In this document: positions 47,777 to 56,404 of the stretch, piece by piece
How positions within the stretch are numbered: the stretch's first letter is position 1
Layout of the letters: each line of letters opens with the position of its first letter
DNA from: Streptomyces rubellomurinus
Lineage (GTDB): Bacteria > Actinomycetota > Actinomycetes > Streptomycetales > Streptomycetaceae
Length of the DNA stretch: 64,000 nucleotides
NCBI RefSeq assembly: GCF_000961885.1
Contig: NZ_JZKH01000016.1
Location: forward strand, 1 to 64,000
Direction of reading: 5' to 3'
Notes under the pieces: model-generated
Database searches by the model: none
Told to the model about the DNA's origin: nothing
Seen by the model: the letters and a program-made list of their open reading frames with translations, nothing else
Program-made: the position numbers and the translations under genes

Positions 47777-47982
47777 CGGGTCGGTCCTCTGACTCGGTCG
47801 TCTCGGCACCCAGTGTGCGCACTGGTCGCCGATCGTTGCAACACCCGTTCCTCCGGCGTGCGTTGACCATCACTGTCATTGCACTCGACGGTTGCGTGGC
47901 TGACCAGGGCAAAGAGTGCGGTTCCGAGGAGCTGGCCGTTGACCGGCATTTCGACTCGTGCCTAACGTTCGGCTCCGATCGG

Positions 47983-48041
47983 CGAACACGACTGTCGCCG
48001 AACACGACTGTCGCCGAACACGACTATCGCCGAACACGACT
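47983..48041 (+). repeat. Four 16-bp iterons upstream of the glycosidase-like gene
   Basis: CGAACACGACT starts at 47983, 47999, 48015 and 48031, exactly 16 bp apart, with TGTCGC between copies (one copy reads TATCGC). The array ends 14 nt before the ATG at 48056 and runs into its ribosome binding site GGGAG. The remainder of 47777-47982 has no gene I support. Confidence 0.85.
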
Positions 48042-48055
48042 GTCGGGAGCATCCC

Positions 48056-49051
48056 ATGCGAGCCAGAGGCATCACCTACGACACGGGCTTCACTCCCGGC
48101 GGGAGGAGTTCGCGGCCCGTCTTCGACGCCGACGCGGTGCGACGCGAGATCCGCGTCATCGCGGACGAGCTGCACTGCGACGCCGTGCGGATCACCGGCG
48201 GCGACCCCGGGCGACTGGCCCTCGCGGCCCGGCACGCCGCCGATGCCGGGCTGGAGGTGTGGTTCTCCCCGTTCCCGTGCGAGCTGTCCGCCGAGGAGCT
48301 GCTGCCCTACTTCGCCACCTGTGCCGACCACGCCCAGGAGGTGGGCGCGGAGGTCTTCGTCACCGGCTGCGAACTGAGCCTGTTCGCCGCCGGCATCCTC
48401 CCCGGAGCCGACAGCCTCGCCAGGATCGACGCCCTGGCCGGCGGCGACCCCGAGGCGCTGGCCGGGCTCGCCGAGGTGCCCGCCCGGCTGAACCCCCTGC
48501 TGGCCGACATCGCGGCGACGGTGCGCGCACGGTTCCGCGGACGGATCACCTACGCCTCCGGAACGTGGGAGCAGGTCGACTGGGCGCCCTTCGACATCGT
48601 GAGTGCGGACGCGTACGGCGATTCCAGCGACGCCTTCCGGCAGGGCCTGCGCGAGTACTTCCGGTACGGCAAGCCGCTCGCGGCGACCGAGTTCGGTTGC
48701 TGCACCTACCGGGGCGCGGCCGAGCGCGGCGGCATGGGATGGGTGGACGTCGTCGATCACGACGCCGATCCGCCCCGCATCAACGGCGACTACGTCCGCG
48801 ATGAGGAGGAACAGGCCCGCTATCTGCGCGAGATGCTCGCGGTCTTCGACGAGGAAGGCGTGGACACCGCCTTCTGGTTCACCTTCGCCGGCTACGAGTA
48901 CCCGCACCACGCCGACCCGCGCTTCGACCTCGACCTGGCCTCCTACGGGGTGTGCAAGGTGATGCCGGACGGCGAGCTCGCCCCCAAGCGGTCCTTCCGC
49001 GCGATGGCCGAGGCGTACGGCGCTACCGGTGTTCCGGTACGCCGTCCGTAG
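48056..49051 (+). CDS. TIM-barrel glycoside-hydrolase-like protein
   Basis: A 331-residue cytoplasmic protein without a signal peptide. The alternating strand-helix pattern and conserved-looking acidic loops VEVFVTGCELSLFA-like (EVFVTGCELSLFAAG) and ATEFGCCTYRGAAERGG suggest a (beta/alpha)8 glycosidase with catalytic Glu residues. AFWFTFAGYEYPHHADPRFD contributes an aromatic subsite. The closest types by eye are endo-galactanase or GH113-like enzymes; the substrate is unknown. The gene sits behind four 16-bp iterons and is divergent from a GbsR-like regulator. Its 3' end overlaps the convergent MFS gene by 29 nt. Confidence 0.75.
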   Translation: MRARGITYDTGFTPGGRSSRPVFDADAVRREIRVIADELHCDAVRITGGDPGRLALAARHAADAGLEVWFSPFPCELSAEELLPYFATCADHAQEVGAEVFVTGCELSLFAAGILPGADSLARIDALAGGDPEALAGLAEVPARLNPLLADIAATVRARFRGRITYASGTWEQVDWAPFDIVSADAYGDSSDAFRQGLREYFRYGKPLAATEFGCCTYRGAAERGGMGWVDVVDHDADPPRINGDYVRDEEEQARYLREMLAVFDEEGVDTAFWFTFAGYEYPHHADPRFDLDLASYGVCKVMPDGELAPKRSFRAMAEAYGATGVPVRRP

Positions 49052-50321
49052 TCGTCTCCAGCGGCGGGGACTCATCCGGCCGCTCCTGCGCGGGAGTTCG
49101 CGCCGGCCTGGTCCGCTCGGCCCAGGCGGCGACCGGAGGCCCCGCCGCGCCCACGGTCGCGAAGAAGACGCCGAGGAGCAGCCAGCCCGCGTGCCCGAGC
49201 CCGAGGACCAGGCCCGTCAGGACGACCGGCGCCAGCGCCTGGCCCGCGTCGAAGCCGATGCCGAAGAGGCCCTGGTACTGCCCCTGGGCGTGGTCGGGCG
49301 CGAGGCCGAACGCGAGCGCGTAGCCGCCCGAGGACTCCCACACCTCGCCGACGCTGTGGACGCACACCGCGGCGGCGGCGATCGCCGGAGCGACCCACGC
49401 CGGAACGTCGGCGGTCAGGGCCATCAGCGGGCAGCTGAGCAGGAACAGCAGCCCGGCGATCCGGAACGCGCGGCCGCCCTGGCGCGGGGTCTCCACCCGT
49501 GAACCGAGCCGGCTCTGCAGCAGCGCGCAGACGCCGCTGTTGATCGCGTAGACGGCGGCCACCGTCCAGCGCGGCGCGTCGGTGTGGGCGCTGAGCCAGA
49601 TCGGCAGCAGCAGCGAAACCGTCTGGTACTGCAGGCCCATGGCGCTGTAGAGCGCGACGAAGGCGACGTACGGCCGGTCGGCCAGGACGGCCAGCCGGCC
49701 GTGGCCCGGGGGCCGGGGCAGCGGCCGGTAGGCGGGGATGCGGAGGAGCCCGATCAGTGCGGCGAAGGCGAAGCTGGCGGCGTTGGCGAGGATCAGCGCG
49801 GTGTAGGCGGGCCGGGTGTCGATCTGGACGGCGAAGGCCGCGCCCAGGGTGCCCAGGACGACGCCGAGGTTGACGTAGGTCCGCAGCCTGGCCCGGAACG
49901 CGGCCGGCCGTTCACCGCCGATCCGCGAGACGATCGCCCCGCCCGCCGCGCCGGCCGCCGTGCCGGCCAGCCGGTCCAGGGTGGCGACGAGCGTGAACGC
50001 GAGCCAGCTGTCGATGAGGACGAACGTCGCCATGGCGACGGTCTGGACGGCGAGCGCCGTCAGCCAGACCGGCCGCGGCCCGTACCGGTCGGCCAGGTTC
50101 CCCGCCGGGATGCCGGCCGCCAGCCCGCACAGGCCGGCGATCGTCAGCCCCACCCCCACCTGGGTGGCGGGCAGGTGCACCACGAGCGTGAAGTAGAGGG
50201 CGGCCGCGGTGTTGAACAGCCCGTTCCCGACCCGGCTGACGAAACTGGCGGCGATCAGCGCCCGTTGCGGCCCGAAGTCCGGCCCACCGCGCGCCCGTTG
50301 GCTGGATCGCATCCTGATCAT
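49023..50321 (-). CDS. MFS transporter
   Basis: A 432-residue major facilitator protein with 12 predicted helices. The loop 2-3 motif reads GNLADRYGPRPVWLTAL. Segments such as ALIAASFVSRVGNGLFNTAA and ALYSAMGLQYQTVSLLLPIW resemble MFS drug or metabolite exporters of actinobacteria. The ATG at 50321 has TAGCCT 7 nt upstream, a leaderless arrangement, and no ribosome binding site. The longer open frame reaching 51047 is a shadow of the next MFS gene. Confidence 0.85.
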   Translation of the reverse strand: MIRMRSSQRARGGPDFGPQRALIAASFVSRVGNGLFNTAAALYFTLVVHLPATQVGVGLTIAGLCGLAAGIPAGNLADRYGPRPVWLTALAVQTVAMATFVLIDSWLAFTLVATLDRLAGTAAGAAGGAIVSRIGGERPAAFRARLRTYVNLGVVLGTLGAAFAVQIDTRPAYTALILANAASFAFAALIGLLRIPAYRPLPRPPGHGRLAVLADRPYVAFVALYSAMGLQYQTVSLLLPIWLSAHTDAPRWTVAAVYAINSGVCALLQSRLGSRVETPRQGGRAFRIAGLLFLLSCPLMALTADVPAWVAPAIAAAAVCVHSVGEVWESSGGYALAFGLAPDHAQGQYQGLFGIGFDAGQALAPVVLTGLVLGLGHAGWLLLGVFFATVGAAGPPVAAWAERTRPARTPAQERPDESPPLETTTDGVPEHR

Positions 50322-50404
50322 GTCACGCAGGCTAACAGCGGCACTCCACCGGGCTCGAACAACTGGACGGTCAAGGTGGCGAATTGGCGACGGGGCAAGC
50401 CCAC

Positions 50405-50440
50405 GCGCGGGGTGGTGGGTGACGGCCCACCACCCCGCGC
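50405..50440 (-). terminator. Terminator between the two MFS genes
   Basis: A perfect 15-bp stem, GCGCGGGGTGGTGGG with its complement, and a TGACGG loop. It lies after the stop of the MFS gene at 50495-51760 and isolates the two transcripts. Confidence 0.85.
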
Positions 50441-50494
50441 GAGCCTTTGGCTGCCGGGCCGGCCCGCCCCCCGTGCGGGCCGGTCCGGCAGCCG

Positions 50495-51760
50495 TCAGGC
50501 GAGCTCGCGCACCCGGCGGACCGGGCTCGCGAGCAGGATCGCGGGAGCTGCCACGCAGGCGAGCGCGAAGGCCAGCAGGGCGGTGCGCGTGCCCCAGGCC
50601 GAGGCGGCGGCGCCGGCGGCGAGGGCGCCGACCGGGATGGCGCCCCAGGAGACGAAGCGGACGGTGGCCATCACCCGGGGCAGCAGCTCCGGCGGGGTGT
50701 GGGTCTGGCGGTGGGTGCGGGTGACGATGCTGAAGATCACGACGCCGCCGGAGAACCCGGCGTTGCCGACCGCGAAGACCAGCGTCGCCCAGCCGGATCC
50801 GGCCAGCGGGAGCAGGACGGCGAAGGCGGCGGCGGCCGCGGCGCCCCAGCGGACCGCGCCGGCGCCGCCGAGCCGGGAGACGACGCGCGGGGTGAGGGCG
50901 GCGCCGAGCAGGCTGCCGAGGCCGCTGGTGGCCATCAGGGCGCCGACCGCGGCGGCGGGCGCGTCGAGGGTGCGGACCAGGAACACCGGGGTGAGGGCCA
51001 TCTGCGCGCCGCAGACGAAGTTGACGGCGGTGGCGGAGGCGACGCACGGCCGGATCAGCGGGTGTCGGGCGACGAACCGCCAGCCCTCGCGGATCTGTTC
51101 GCGCATGCCGGCGCCGCCCGCGCGCGGGCCGGGGGTGCGTTCGCCGCGCGGCAGGCTGCGCAGCAGGGCGGCCGAGGCCAGGTAGCTGACCACGTCCAGC
51201 AGCATCGCGGCGGCGCCGCCGAGGAGTTGGACGAGCACGCCGCCCAGGGACGGCCCGGCGAGGTCGGTCGCCGCGTGGCTGGCGGAGTCCAGGCTGTTGC
51301 GGGAGGTGAGCTGTTCCTTGGGGACGACGGCGGGCAGGAAGGCGGAGTTGCCGACGTCGAAGACGACGTTGGCGAGGCCGACGACCAGCGCCACCGCCAC
51401 GAGCTGCGGCATGCGCAGCGCGCCGAACGCGGCCGCGAGCGGCACCGAGGCGACGGCGGCGGCGCGGAGCAGGTCCATCGCGACCTGGAGGCCGCGCAGC
51501 GGCAGCCGCTGGACCAGGACGCCGGCCGGCAGGCCGATCAGCAGCCAGGCGACGAAGGAGGCGCCGGTGAGCAGGCCGACCTCGAACGCCGAGGCGTGCA
51601 GGACGACCACGGCGATCAGCGGCAGGGCGACGGTCGTCACCTGGCTGCCGAGCCGGCTGATCGTCGAGGCCGTCCAGTAGCGCCAGAACAGCCCGGCGCC
51701 GTCCGGCCGTACCGCTTCCGCCCTTGGTCTGGTCGCCACGTCTGCCACGTCCACCCCCAT
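50495..51760 (-). CDS. MFS exporter (EntS/MFS_3 type), divergent from HxlR-peroxiredoxin gene
   Basis: A 421-residue major facilitator of the EntS-like group. It shows FWRYWTASTISRLGSQVTTV, the VFDVGNSAFLPAVVPKEQLT helix, and FVARHPLIRPCVASATAVNF. Such proteins export siderophores, antibiotics or other small molecules. GGGAG eight nt before the ATG at 51760 sets the start; the frame extends to 51799 through the operator. Divergence from the HxlR-type regulator, with one shared palindrome, implies regulation by it, probably in response to redox-active compounds. Confidence 0.88.
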   Translation of the reverse strand: MGVDVADVATRPRAEAVRPDGAGLFWRYWTASTISRLGSQVTTVALPLIAVVVLHASAFEVGLLTGASFVAWLLIGLPAGVLVQRLPLRGLQVAMDLLRAAAVASVPLAAAFGALRMPQLVAVALVVGLANVVFDVGNSAFLPAVVPKEQLTSRNSLDSASHAATDLAGPSLGGVLVQLLGGAAAMLLDVVSYLASAALLRSLPRGERTPGPRAGGAGMREQIREGWRFVARHPLIRPCVASATAVNFVCGAQMALTPVFLVRTLDAPAAAVGALMATSGLGSLLGAALTPRVVSRLGGAGAVRWGAAAAAAFAVLLPLAGSGWATLVFAVGNAGFSGGVVIFSIVTRTHRQTHTPPELLPRVMATVRFVSWGAIPVGALAAGAAASAWGTRTALLAFALACVAAPAILLASPVRRVRELA

Positions 51761-51776
51761 GTCAGCGAACTCCCGA

Positions 51777-51805
51777 GTGAGTTCCTTTAGGGAACTCACT
51801 ATAAT
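51777..51805. promoter_or_regulatory. Palindromic operator and leaderless promoter of the HxlR-peroxiredoxin gene
   Basis: GTGAGTTCC (51777-51785) and GGAACTCAC (51791-51799) are perfect inverted repeats around TTTAG. A consensus TATAAT -10 box (51800-51805) follows directly and lies 8 nt before the ATG at 51814, so the message is probably leaderless. A bound repressor would overlap the -35/-10 spacer and also the divergent exporter promoter. Confidence 0.75.
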
Positions 51806-51813
51806 CGATACCC

Positions 51814-52695
51814 ATGCGGCACAATCAAGCGGCGGACCCGGACTGCGCCATCTCCCAGGCCCTGGCCGTCGTCGGGGACGCCTGGACCCTGCTCCTGATC
51901 AGGGACGTCGCCGGCGGCATGCACCGCTTCGACGAGCTGCAGAACGCGCTCGGCATCAGCCGCAAGGTGCTCACCGAACGCCTGAAGGCCCTGGTCGCCG
52001 ACGAGGTGCTGGAGAAGCGGCTCTACCACCCGCACCCGCCGCGCTACGAGTACCACCTCACCGAGCGCGGGCGCGCGCTGCTGCCCGTCCTGGTCGCCCT
52101 GCAGGACTGGGGCGGCCGGTACGTGCTCGGCGACGGCACGCTCTCGGCCACCAGCACCGCCGACTCCGCCGAGACCCGCCGGGTGTCGGCCCTGGTCGGC
52201 CACCGGCTGCCGGAGCTCGACCTCGCCGCCGCCTCCGGCGGCCGGGCTGATCCGGTCGCGGCGGGCCGCGCCTGGACGGTGCTCTACTGCTACCCCGGCG
52301 CCTACGCCCCGGGCGCCATGGGCCACCCGCCCGGCTGGGGCGAGATCCCCGGCGCGGTCGGCTGCACGCTGGAGTCCTGCACCTACCGCGACCGGATGGG
52401 GGAGTTCACCGCCCGGGACGCGGCCGTGTACGGCGTCAGCACCCAACGCCCGGACCAGCTCGCGGCGTTCGGCGAGCACGCGCGGATCCCGTTCCCGCTG
52501 CTGTCGGACGCCGAGTTGCAGCTGGCGGCGGCCCTGCGGCTGCCCACCTTCCGGGCGGCGGGCGCCGAGCGCCTCAAGCGGCTCACCCTCGTCCTCGACG
52601 CCGGCCGCACCGTCCGGGGCGTCCTCTACCCGGTCACCGACCCGGCGGGCTCGGTCGAGGACGCCCTCGCGATCCTCGACGGTCTCACGCCGTAG
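51814..52695 (+). CDS. HxlR-type regulator fused to a peroxiredoxin domain
   Basis: A 293-residue fusion. Residues 1-100 form an HxlR winged helix (CAISQALAVVGDAWTLLLIR, FDELQNALGISRKVLTERL, the wing RYEYHLTERGRALLPVL). Residues 128-293 form a thioredoxin-fold peroxiredoxin (VLYCYPGAYAP, GCTLESCTYRDRMGEF, YGVSTQRPDQLAAF, IPFPLLSDAELQLAAAL). Cys184 in GCTLES is the likely peroxidatic residue and Cys189 a possible partner. Oxidation could therefore switch DNA binding. It is divergent from an MFS exporter with a shared palindrome. The 3' end overlaps the convergent SRPBCC gene. Confidence 0.85.
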   Translation: MRHNQAADPDCAISQALAVVGDAWTLLLIRDVAGGMHRFDELQNALGISRKVLTERLKALVADEVLEKRLYHPHPPRYEYHLTERGRALLPVLVALQDWGGRYVLGDGTLSATSTADSAETRRVSALVGHRLPELDLAAASGGRADPVAAGRAWTVLYCYPGAYAPGAMGHPPGWGEIPGAVGCTLESCTYRDRMGEFTARDAAVYGVSTQRPDQLAAFGEHARIPFPLLSDAELQLAAALRLPTFRAAGAERLKRLTLVLDAGRTVRGVLYPVTDPAGSVEDALAILDGLTP

Positions 52696-53098
52696 AGTCC
52701 CGGCGCGCCGCCCGCTCCAGCGTCTCCTTCATCACCTGCGCACCCCGCTCGACCCGCAACCGCACCTGCTCCGCCATCGCGTGCGGCAGCACGTCGGTGG
52801 TCCACACCAGCCGGCAGCGGCCCGGGCCCTCGGGCACGACCTGGAACGCGGCGTGGTGGTGGGTGAGCGGGAGCCTGAACCCCTCGACGGCCGAGTACGC
52901 GAGCCGCCGCAGCCCGCCGTCGACGCCGACGATCAGCTCCCGGATGACGGCCCCGCCGGGGACGGTCAGGTAACGGACGTCGCCGTCCATCCGGGTGTCC
53001 AGCACGTATCCGGGGATCAGCCGCTCGTGCACCGCCCCGACGTCCCGTACGGCCGCCCACACCTCGTCCGCGTCGGCCTCGATCACGACGTCCTGCAC
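52685..53098 (-). CDS. SRPBCC-family protein (polyketide cyclase-like)
   Basis: About 137 residues. VVIEADADEVWAAVRDVGAV begins a START-like fold; PGGAVIRELIVGVDGGLRRL and RCRLVWTTDVLPHAMAEQVR are further strands and helix. The ligand is unknown. The frame is open to 53164, but the meaB terminator with its TTTT tail lies at 53140-53175, so translation must begin later. GTG 53098 is the first canonical start; an ATC at 53110 has a GGAGG at ideal spacing and is a speculative alternative. The two 3' ends with the HxlR fusion gene overlap by 11 nt. Confidence 0.7.
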   Translation of the reverse strand: MQDVVIEADADEVWAAVRDVGAVHERLIPGYVLDTRMDGDVRYLTVPGGAVIRELIVGVDGGLRRLAYSAVEGFRLPLTHHHAAFQVVPEGPGRCRLVWTTDVLPHAMAEQVRLRVERGAQVMKETLERAARRDSTA

Positions 53099-53139
53099 GA
53101 TGGTGGCGATGGTGTCCTCCGCGTGGTGGTAGCCGAAAA

Positions 53140-53175
53140 GGGCGGTTCGGGCGCGCAGCCGCACCCGAACCGCCC
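53140..53175 (-). terminator. Terminator of the mutA-mutB-meaB operon
   Basis: A 12-bp perfect stem, GGGCGGTTCGGG with CCCGAACCGCCC, followed on the minus strand by TTTT. It lies 15 nt after the meaB stop and inside the extended reading frame of the next gene. Confidence 0.85.
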
Positions 53176-53189
53176 GCCGGGGCGCGCGC

Positions 53190-54182
53190 TCAGCCCGCCC
53201 CGAAGAACCCGTCCAGCAGCTGCTGCGCCGCCAGCCCGGCCGGCAGCGTGCCGGCCCGCACCTGGGCCTCCAACTCGGGTGCCAGCCGCCGCACTTCGGG
53301 GTGCTCGTGCAGCCGCGCGTACAGCTGGTCGTGGACCATCGACCAGGTCCACTCCACCTGCTGGTCGCGCCGCTTCGCCGCCAGCGCGCCGGTGGCGTCC
53401 AGCACCTTGCGGTGCTGCTGCAGCCGCTCCCACAGCACGTCCAGCCCGGCGCCGTCGCGCCCGCTGCAGGTCAGCACCGGCGGCGTCCAGGCCGCGTCCG
53501 GCGCCTGCAACAGCCGCAGCGCGCCCGCGAGTTCACGGGCGGCCGCCTTGGCGTCGCGCTCGTGCGGGCCGTCCGCCTTGTTGACGGCGATGACGTCGGC
53601 GAGCTCCAGCACGCCCTTCTTGATGCCCTGCAGCTGGTCGCCGGTGCGCGCCAGGCTGAGCAGCAGGAAGGTGTCGACCATCCCGGCGACGGTCGTCTCG
53701 GACTGCCCGACGCCGACCGTCTCGATGAGCACCACGTCGTACCCGGCGGCCTCCATCACCACCATCGACTCCCGGGTGGCCTTGGCGACCCCGCCCAGCG
53801 TCCCCGAGGTCGGGGACGGCCGGACGAACGCGGCCGGGTCGACGGCCAGCCGCTCCATCCGGGTCTTGTCGCCGAGGATCGACCCGCCCGTCCGGCTGGA
53901 CGTCGGGTCGACGGCGAGCACCGCGACCCGGTGCCCGAGGCCCGTCAGCATGGTGCCGAAGGAGTCGATGAAGGTCGACTTGCCGACACCGGGCACCCCG
54001 GTGATGCCCACCCGGACCGCCCCGCCCGCGTGCGGCAGCAGCCGGACGAGCAGCTGCTGCGCGAGCGCGCGGTGGTCGGGCCGGGTGGACTCGACGAGGG
54101 TGACGGCCCGCGCGATCCAGGCGCGCGAGCCGTCGAGGACACCCGTCACGTAGCTGTCGAGGTCTATCGTCCGCGGTGGCAT
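53190..54182 (-). CDS. meaB: Methylmalonyl-CoA mutase-associated GTPase
   Basis: A 330-residue G3E-family GTPase. Walker A is GVPGVGKSTFIDSFG, followed by LAVDPTSSRTGGSILGDKTR, the switch ETVGVGQSETTVAGMVD, and NKADGPHE as the base-specific motif. MeaB loads and protects the B12 cofactor of methylmalonyl-CoA mutase. It is the third gene of the minus-strand operon, 17 nt after mutB, and is followed by a T-tailed terminator. Confidence 0.95.
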   Translation of the reverse strand: MPPRTIDLDSYVTGVLDGSRAWIARAVTLVESTRPDHRALAQQLLVRLLPHAGGAVRVGITGVPGVGKSTFIDSFGTMLTGLGHRVAVLAVDPTSSRTGGSILGDKTRMERLAVDPAAFVRPSPTSGTLGGVAKATRESMVVMEAAGYDVVLIETVGVGQSETTVAGMVDTFLLLSLARTGDQLQGIKKGVLELADVIAVNKADGPHERDAKAAARELAGALRLLQAPDAAWTPPVLTCSGRDGAGLDVLWERLQQHRKVLDATGALAAKRRDQQVEWTWSMVHDQLYARLHEHPEVRRLAPELEAQVRAGTLPAGLAAQQLLDGFFGAG

Positions 54183-54199
54183 GCCCTAGAGACTCCGGC

Positions 54200-56404
54200 T
54201 CACAGCTCGTGGCCGAGGCCGGCCGCCAGCGACTTCAGCAGGTCGTAGGCCGCCTCCGGGATCACCGTGCCGGGCGGGAAGACCGCGGCCGCGCCCGCCT
54301 CGTACAGGGCGTCGAAGTCCTGCGGCGGGATGACGCCGCCGACCACGATGGTGATGTCCTCGCGGCCCGCCTCGGCGAGCTCGGCGCGCAGCGCGGGCAC
54401 CAGGGTGAGGTGTCCGGCGGCCAGCGAGGAGACGCCGACGATGTGCACGTCCGCCTCGACGGCCTGCCGGGCGACCTCGGCCGGGGTCTGGAACAGCGGG
54501 CCGACGTCGACGGTGAAGCCGAGGTCGGCGAAGGCGGTGGCGATCACCTTCTGGCCGCGGTCGTGGCCGTCCTGGCCCATCTTGGCGACCAGGATGCGCG
54601 GGCGGCGGCCCTCGGCCTGCTCGAACCGCTCGACCAGGTCGCGGGTGCGCTGGAGGGGGACGGAGGGTCCCGCTTCGTCTCGGTACACACCGGAAATGGT
54701 ACGGATCTGGCCGGAGTGGCGGCCGTACACCTTTTCGAGGGCGTCCGAGATCTCGCCGACGGTGGCCTTCGCCCGGGCCGCGTTGACGGCCAGGTGCAGC
54801 AGGTTGCCGTCCAGCGAGCCGCCGCGCTGCGGGCCGGCCTCGGCGGCGCGGGTCAGCGCGTGCAGGGCGTCCTGGCACGCGGCCTCGTCGCGCTCCGCGC
54901 GCAGCCGGCGCAGCTTCTCGATCTGCCGGGCGCGCACCGAGGAGTTGTCGACCTTGAGCACGTCGATCTGCTCGTCGCTCTCCACCCGGTACTTGTTGAC
55001 GCCGATCACCGGCTGGCGGCCGGAGTCGATCCGCGCCTGGGTGCGGGCGGCCGCCTCCTCGACGCGCATCTTCGGGATGCCCGCGTCGATGGCCTTGGCC
55101 ATGCCGCCGGCCGCCTCGACCTCCTGGATGTGCTGCCAGGCGCGGGCCGCGAGGTCGTTGGTCAGCTTCTCGACGTACGCCGAGCCGCCCCACGGGTCGA
55201 TGACCCGGCAGGTGCCCGACTCCTGCTGCAGCAGCAGCTGGGTGTTGCGGGCGATGCGGGCGGAGAAGTCGGTGGGCAGCGCCAGCGCCTCGTCGAGCGC
55301 GTTGGTGTGCAGCGACTGGGTGTGGCCCTGGGTCGCGGCCATCGCCTCCACGCAGGTGCGGGTGACGTTGTTGAACACGTCCTGCGCGGTCAGCGACCAG
55401 CCGGAAGTCTGCGAATGGGTGCGCAGCGACAGGGACTTGGGGTTCTTCGGGTCGAACTGCTTGACCAGCTTGGCCCACAGCAGGCGGGCCGCGCGCAGCT
55501 TGGCGACCTCCATGAAGAAGTTCATGCCGATCGCCCAGAAGAACGACAGCCGCGGCGCGAAGGCGTCCACGTCCAGGCCCACGTCCAGGCCCGCGCGCAG
55601 GTACTCCACCCCGTCCGCCAGGGTGTAGGCCAGCTCCAGGTCGGCCGTCGCGCCGGCCTCCTGGATGTGGTAGCCGGAGATGGAGATCGAGTTGTACCGG
55701 GGCATCTTCTGCGAGGTGTACGCGAAGATGTCCGAGATGATCCGCATCGACGGCTGCGGCGGGTAGATGTAGGTGTTGCGGACCATGAACTCCTTGAGGA
55801 TGTCGTTCTGGATGGTCCCCGCCAGCTTCTCCGGCGGCACCCCCTGCTCCTCGGCCGCGACGATGTACAGCGCCAGGACGGGCAGCACCGCGCCGTTCAT
55901 GGTCATCGACACCGACATCCGGTCCAGCGGGATGCCGTCGAACAGCTGGCGCATGTCGTAGATCGAGTCGATGGCGACGCCCGCCATGCCGACGTCGCCG
56001 GTGACGCGCGGGTGGTCGCTGTCGTAGCCGCGGTGGGTCGGCAGGTCGAAGGCGACCGACAGGCCCTTCTGGCCGGCCGCGAGGTTGCGGCGGTAGAAGG
56101 CGTTGGACTCCTCGGCGGTGGAGAAGCCCGCGTACTGGCGGACGGTCCACGGCTGGTTGACGTACATGGTCGGGTACGGCCCGCGCAGGTACGGGGCGAC
56201 GCCGGGGTAGGTCTCCAGGAAGTCCAGGCCGGCCAGGTCGGCGGGCGTGTACAGCGGCTTGACACCGATGCCCTCGGGGGTCTCCCAGACCTGCTCGTCG
56301 GCGTCCTTGCCGGTGGACTCGCGCCAGGCGGCCCGCCACTGGGCCTCGGTGACGTCCGAGGGGGCGTCGCCGGTCAGCCCGATTCCGGTGAAGTCGGGGA
56401 TCAT
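54200..56404 (-). CDS. mutB: Methylmalonyl-CoA mutase large (catalytic) subunit
   Basis: A 734-residue B12-dependent mutase interconverting succinyl-CoA and (R)-methylmalonyl-CoA. The TIM barrel contains [35 protein letters not shown] and [20 protein letters not shown]. The C-terminal B12 domain has the DxHxxG motif in [20 protein letters not shown] and [16 protein letters not shown]. Its ATG overlaps the mutA stop (ATGA), so the subunits are coupled. The enzyme supplies methylmalonyl-CoA extender units and works in propionate metabolism. Confidence 0.97.
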   Translation of the reverse strand: MIPDFTGIGLTGDAPSDVTEAQWRAAWRESTGKDADEQVWETPEGIGVKPLYTPADLAGLDFLETYPGVAPYLRGPYPTMYVNQPWTVRQYAGFSTAEESNAFYRRNLAAGQKGLSVAFDLPTHRGYDSDHPRVTGDVGMAGVAIDSIYDMRQLFDGIPLDRMSVSMTMNGAVLPVLALYIVAAEEQGVPPEKLAGTIQNDILKEFMVRNTYIYPPQPSMRIISDIFAYTSQKMPRYNSISISGYHIQEAGATADLELAYTLADGVEYLRAGLDVGLDVDAFAPRLSFFWAIGMNFFMEVAKLRAARLLWAKLVKQFDPKNPKSLSLRTHSQTSGWSLTAQDVFNNVTRTCVEAMAATQGHTQSLHTNALDEALALPTDFSARIARNTQLLLQQESGTCRVIDPWGGSAYVEKLTNDLAARAWQHIQEVEAAGGMAKAIDAGIPKMRVEEAAARTQARIDSGRQPVIGVNKYRVESDEQIDVLKVDNSSVRARQIEKLRRLRAERDEAACQDALHALTRAAEAGPQRGGSLDGNLLHLAVNAARAKATVGEISDALEKVYGRHSGQIRTISGVYRDEAGPSVPLQRTRDLVERFEQAEGRRPRILVAKMGQDGHDRGQKVIATAFADLGFTVDVGPLFQTPAEVARQAVEADVHIVGVSSLAAGHLTLVPALRAELAEAGREDITIVVGGVIPPQDFDALYEAGAAAVFPPGTVIPEAAYDLLKSLAAGLGHEL

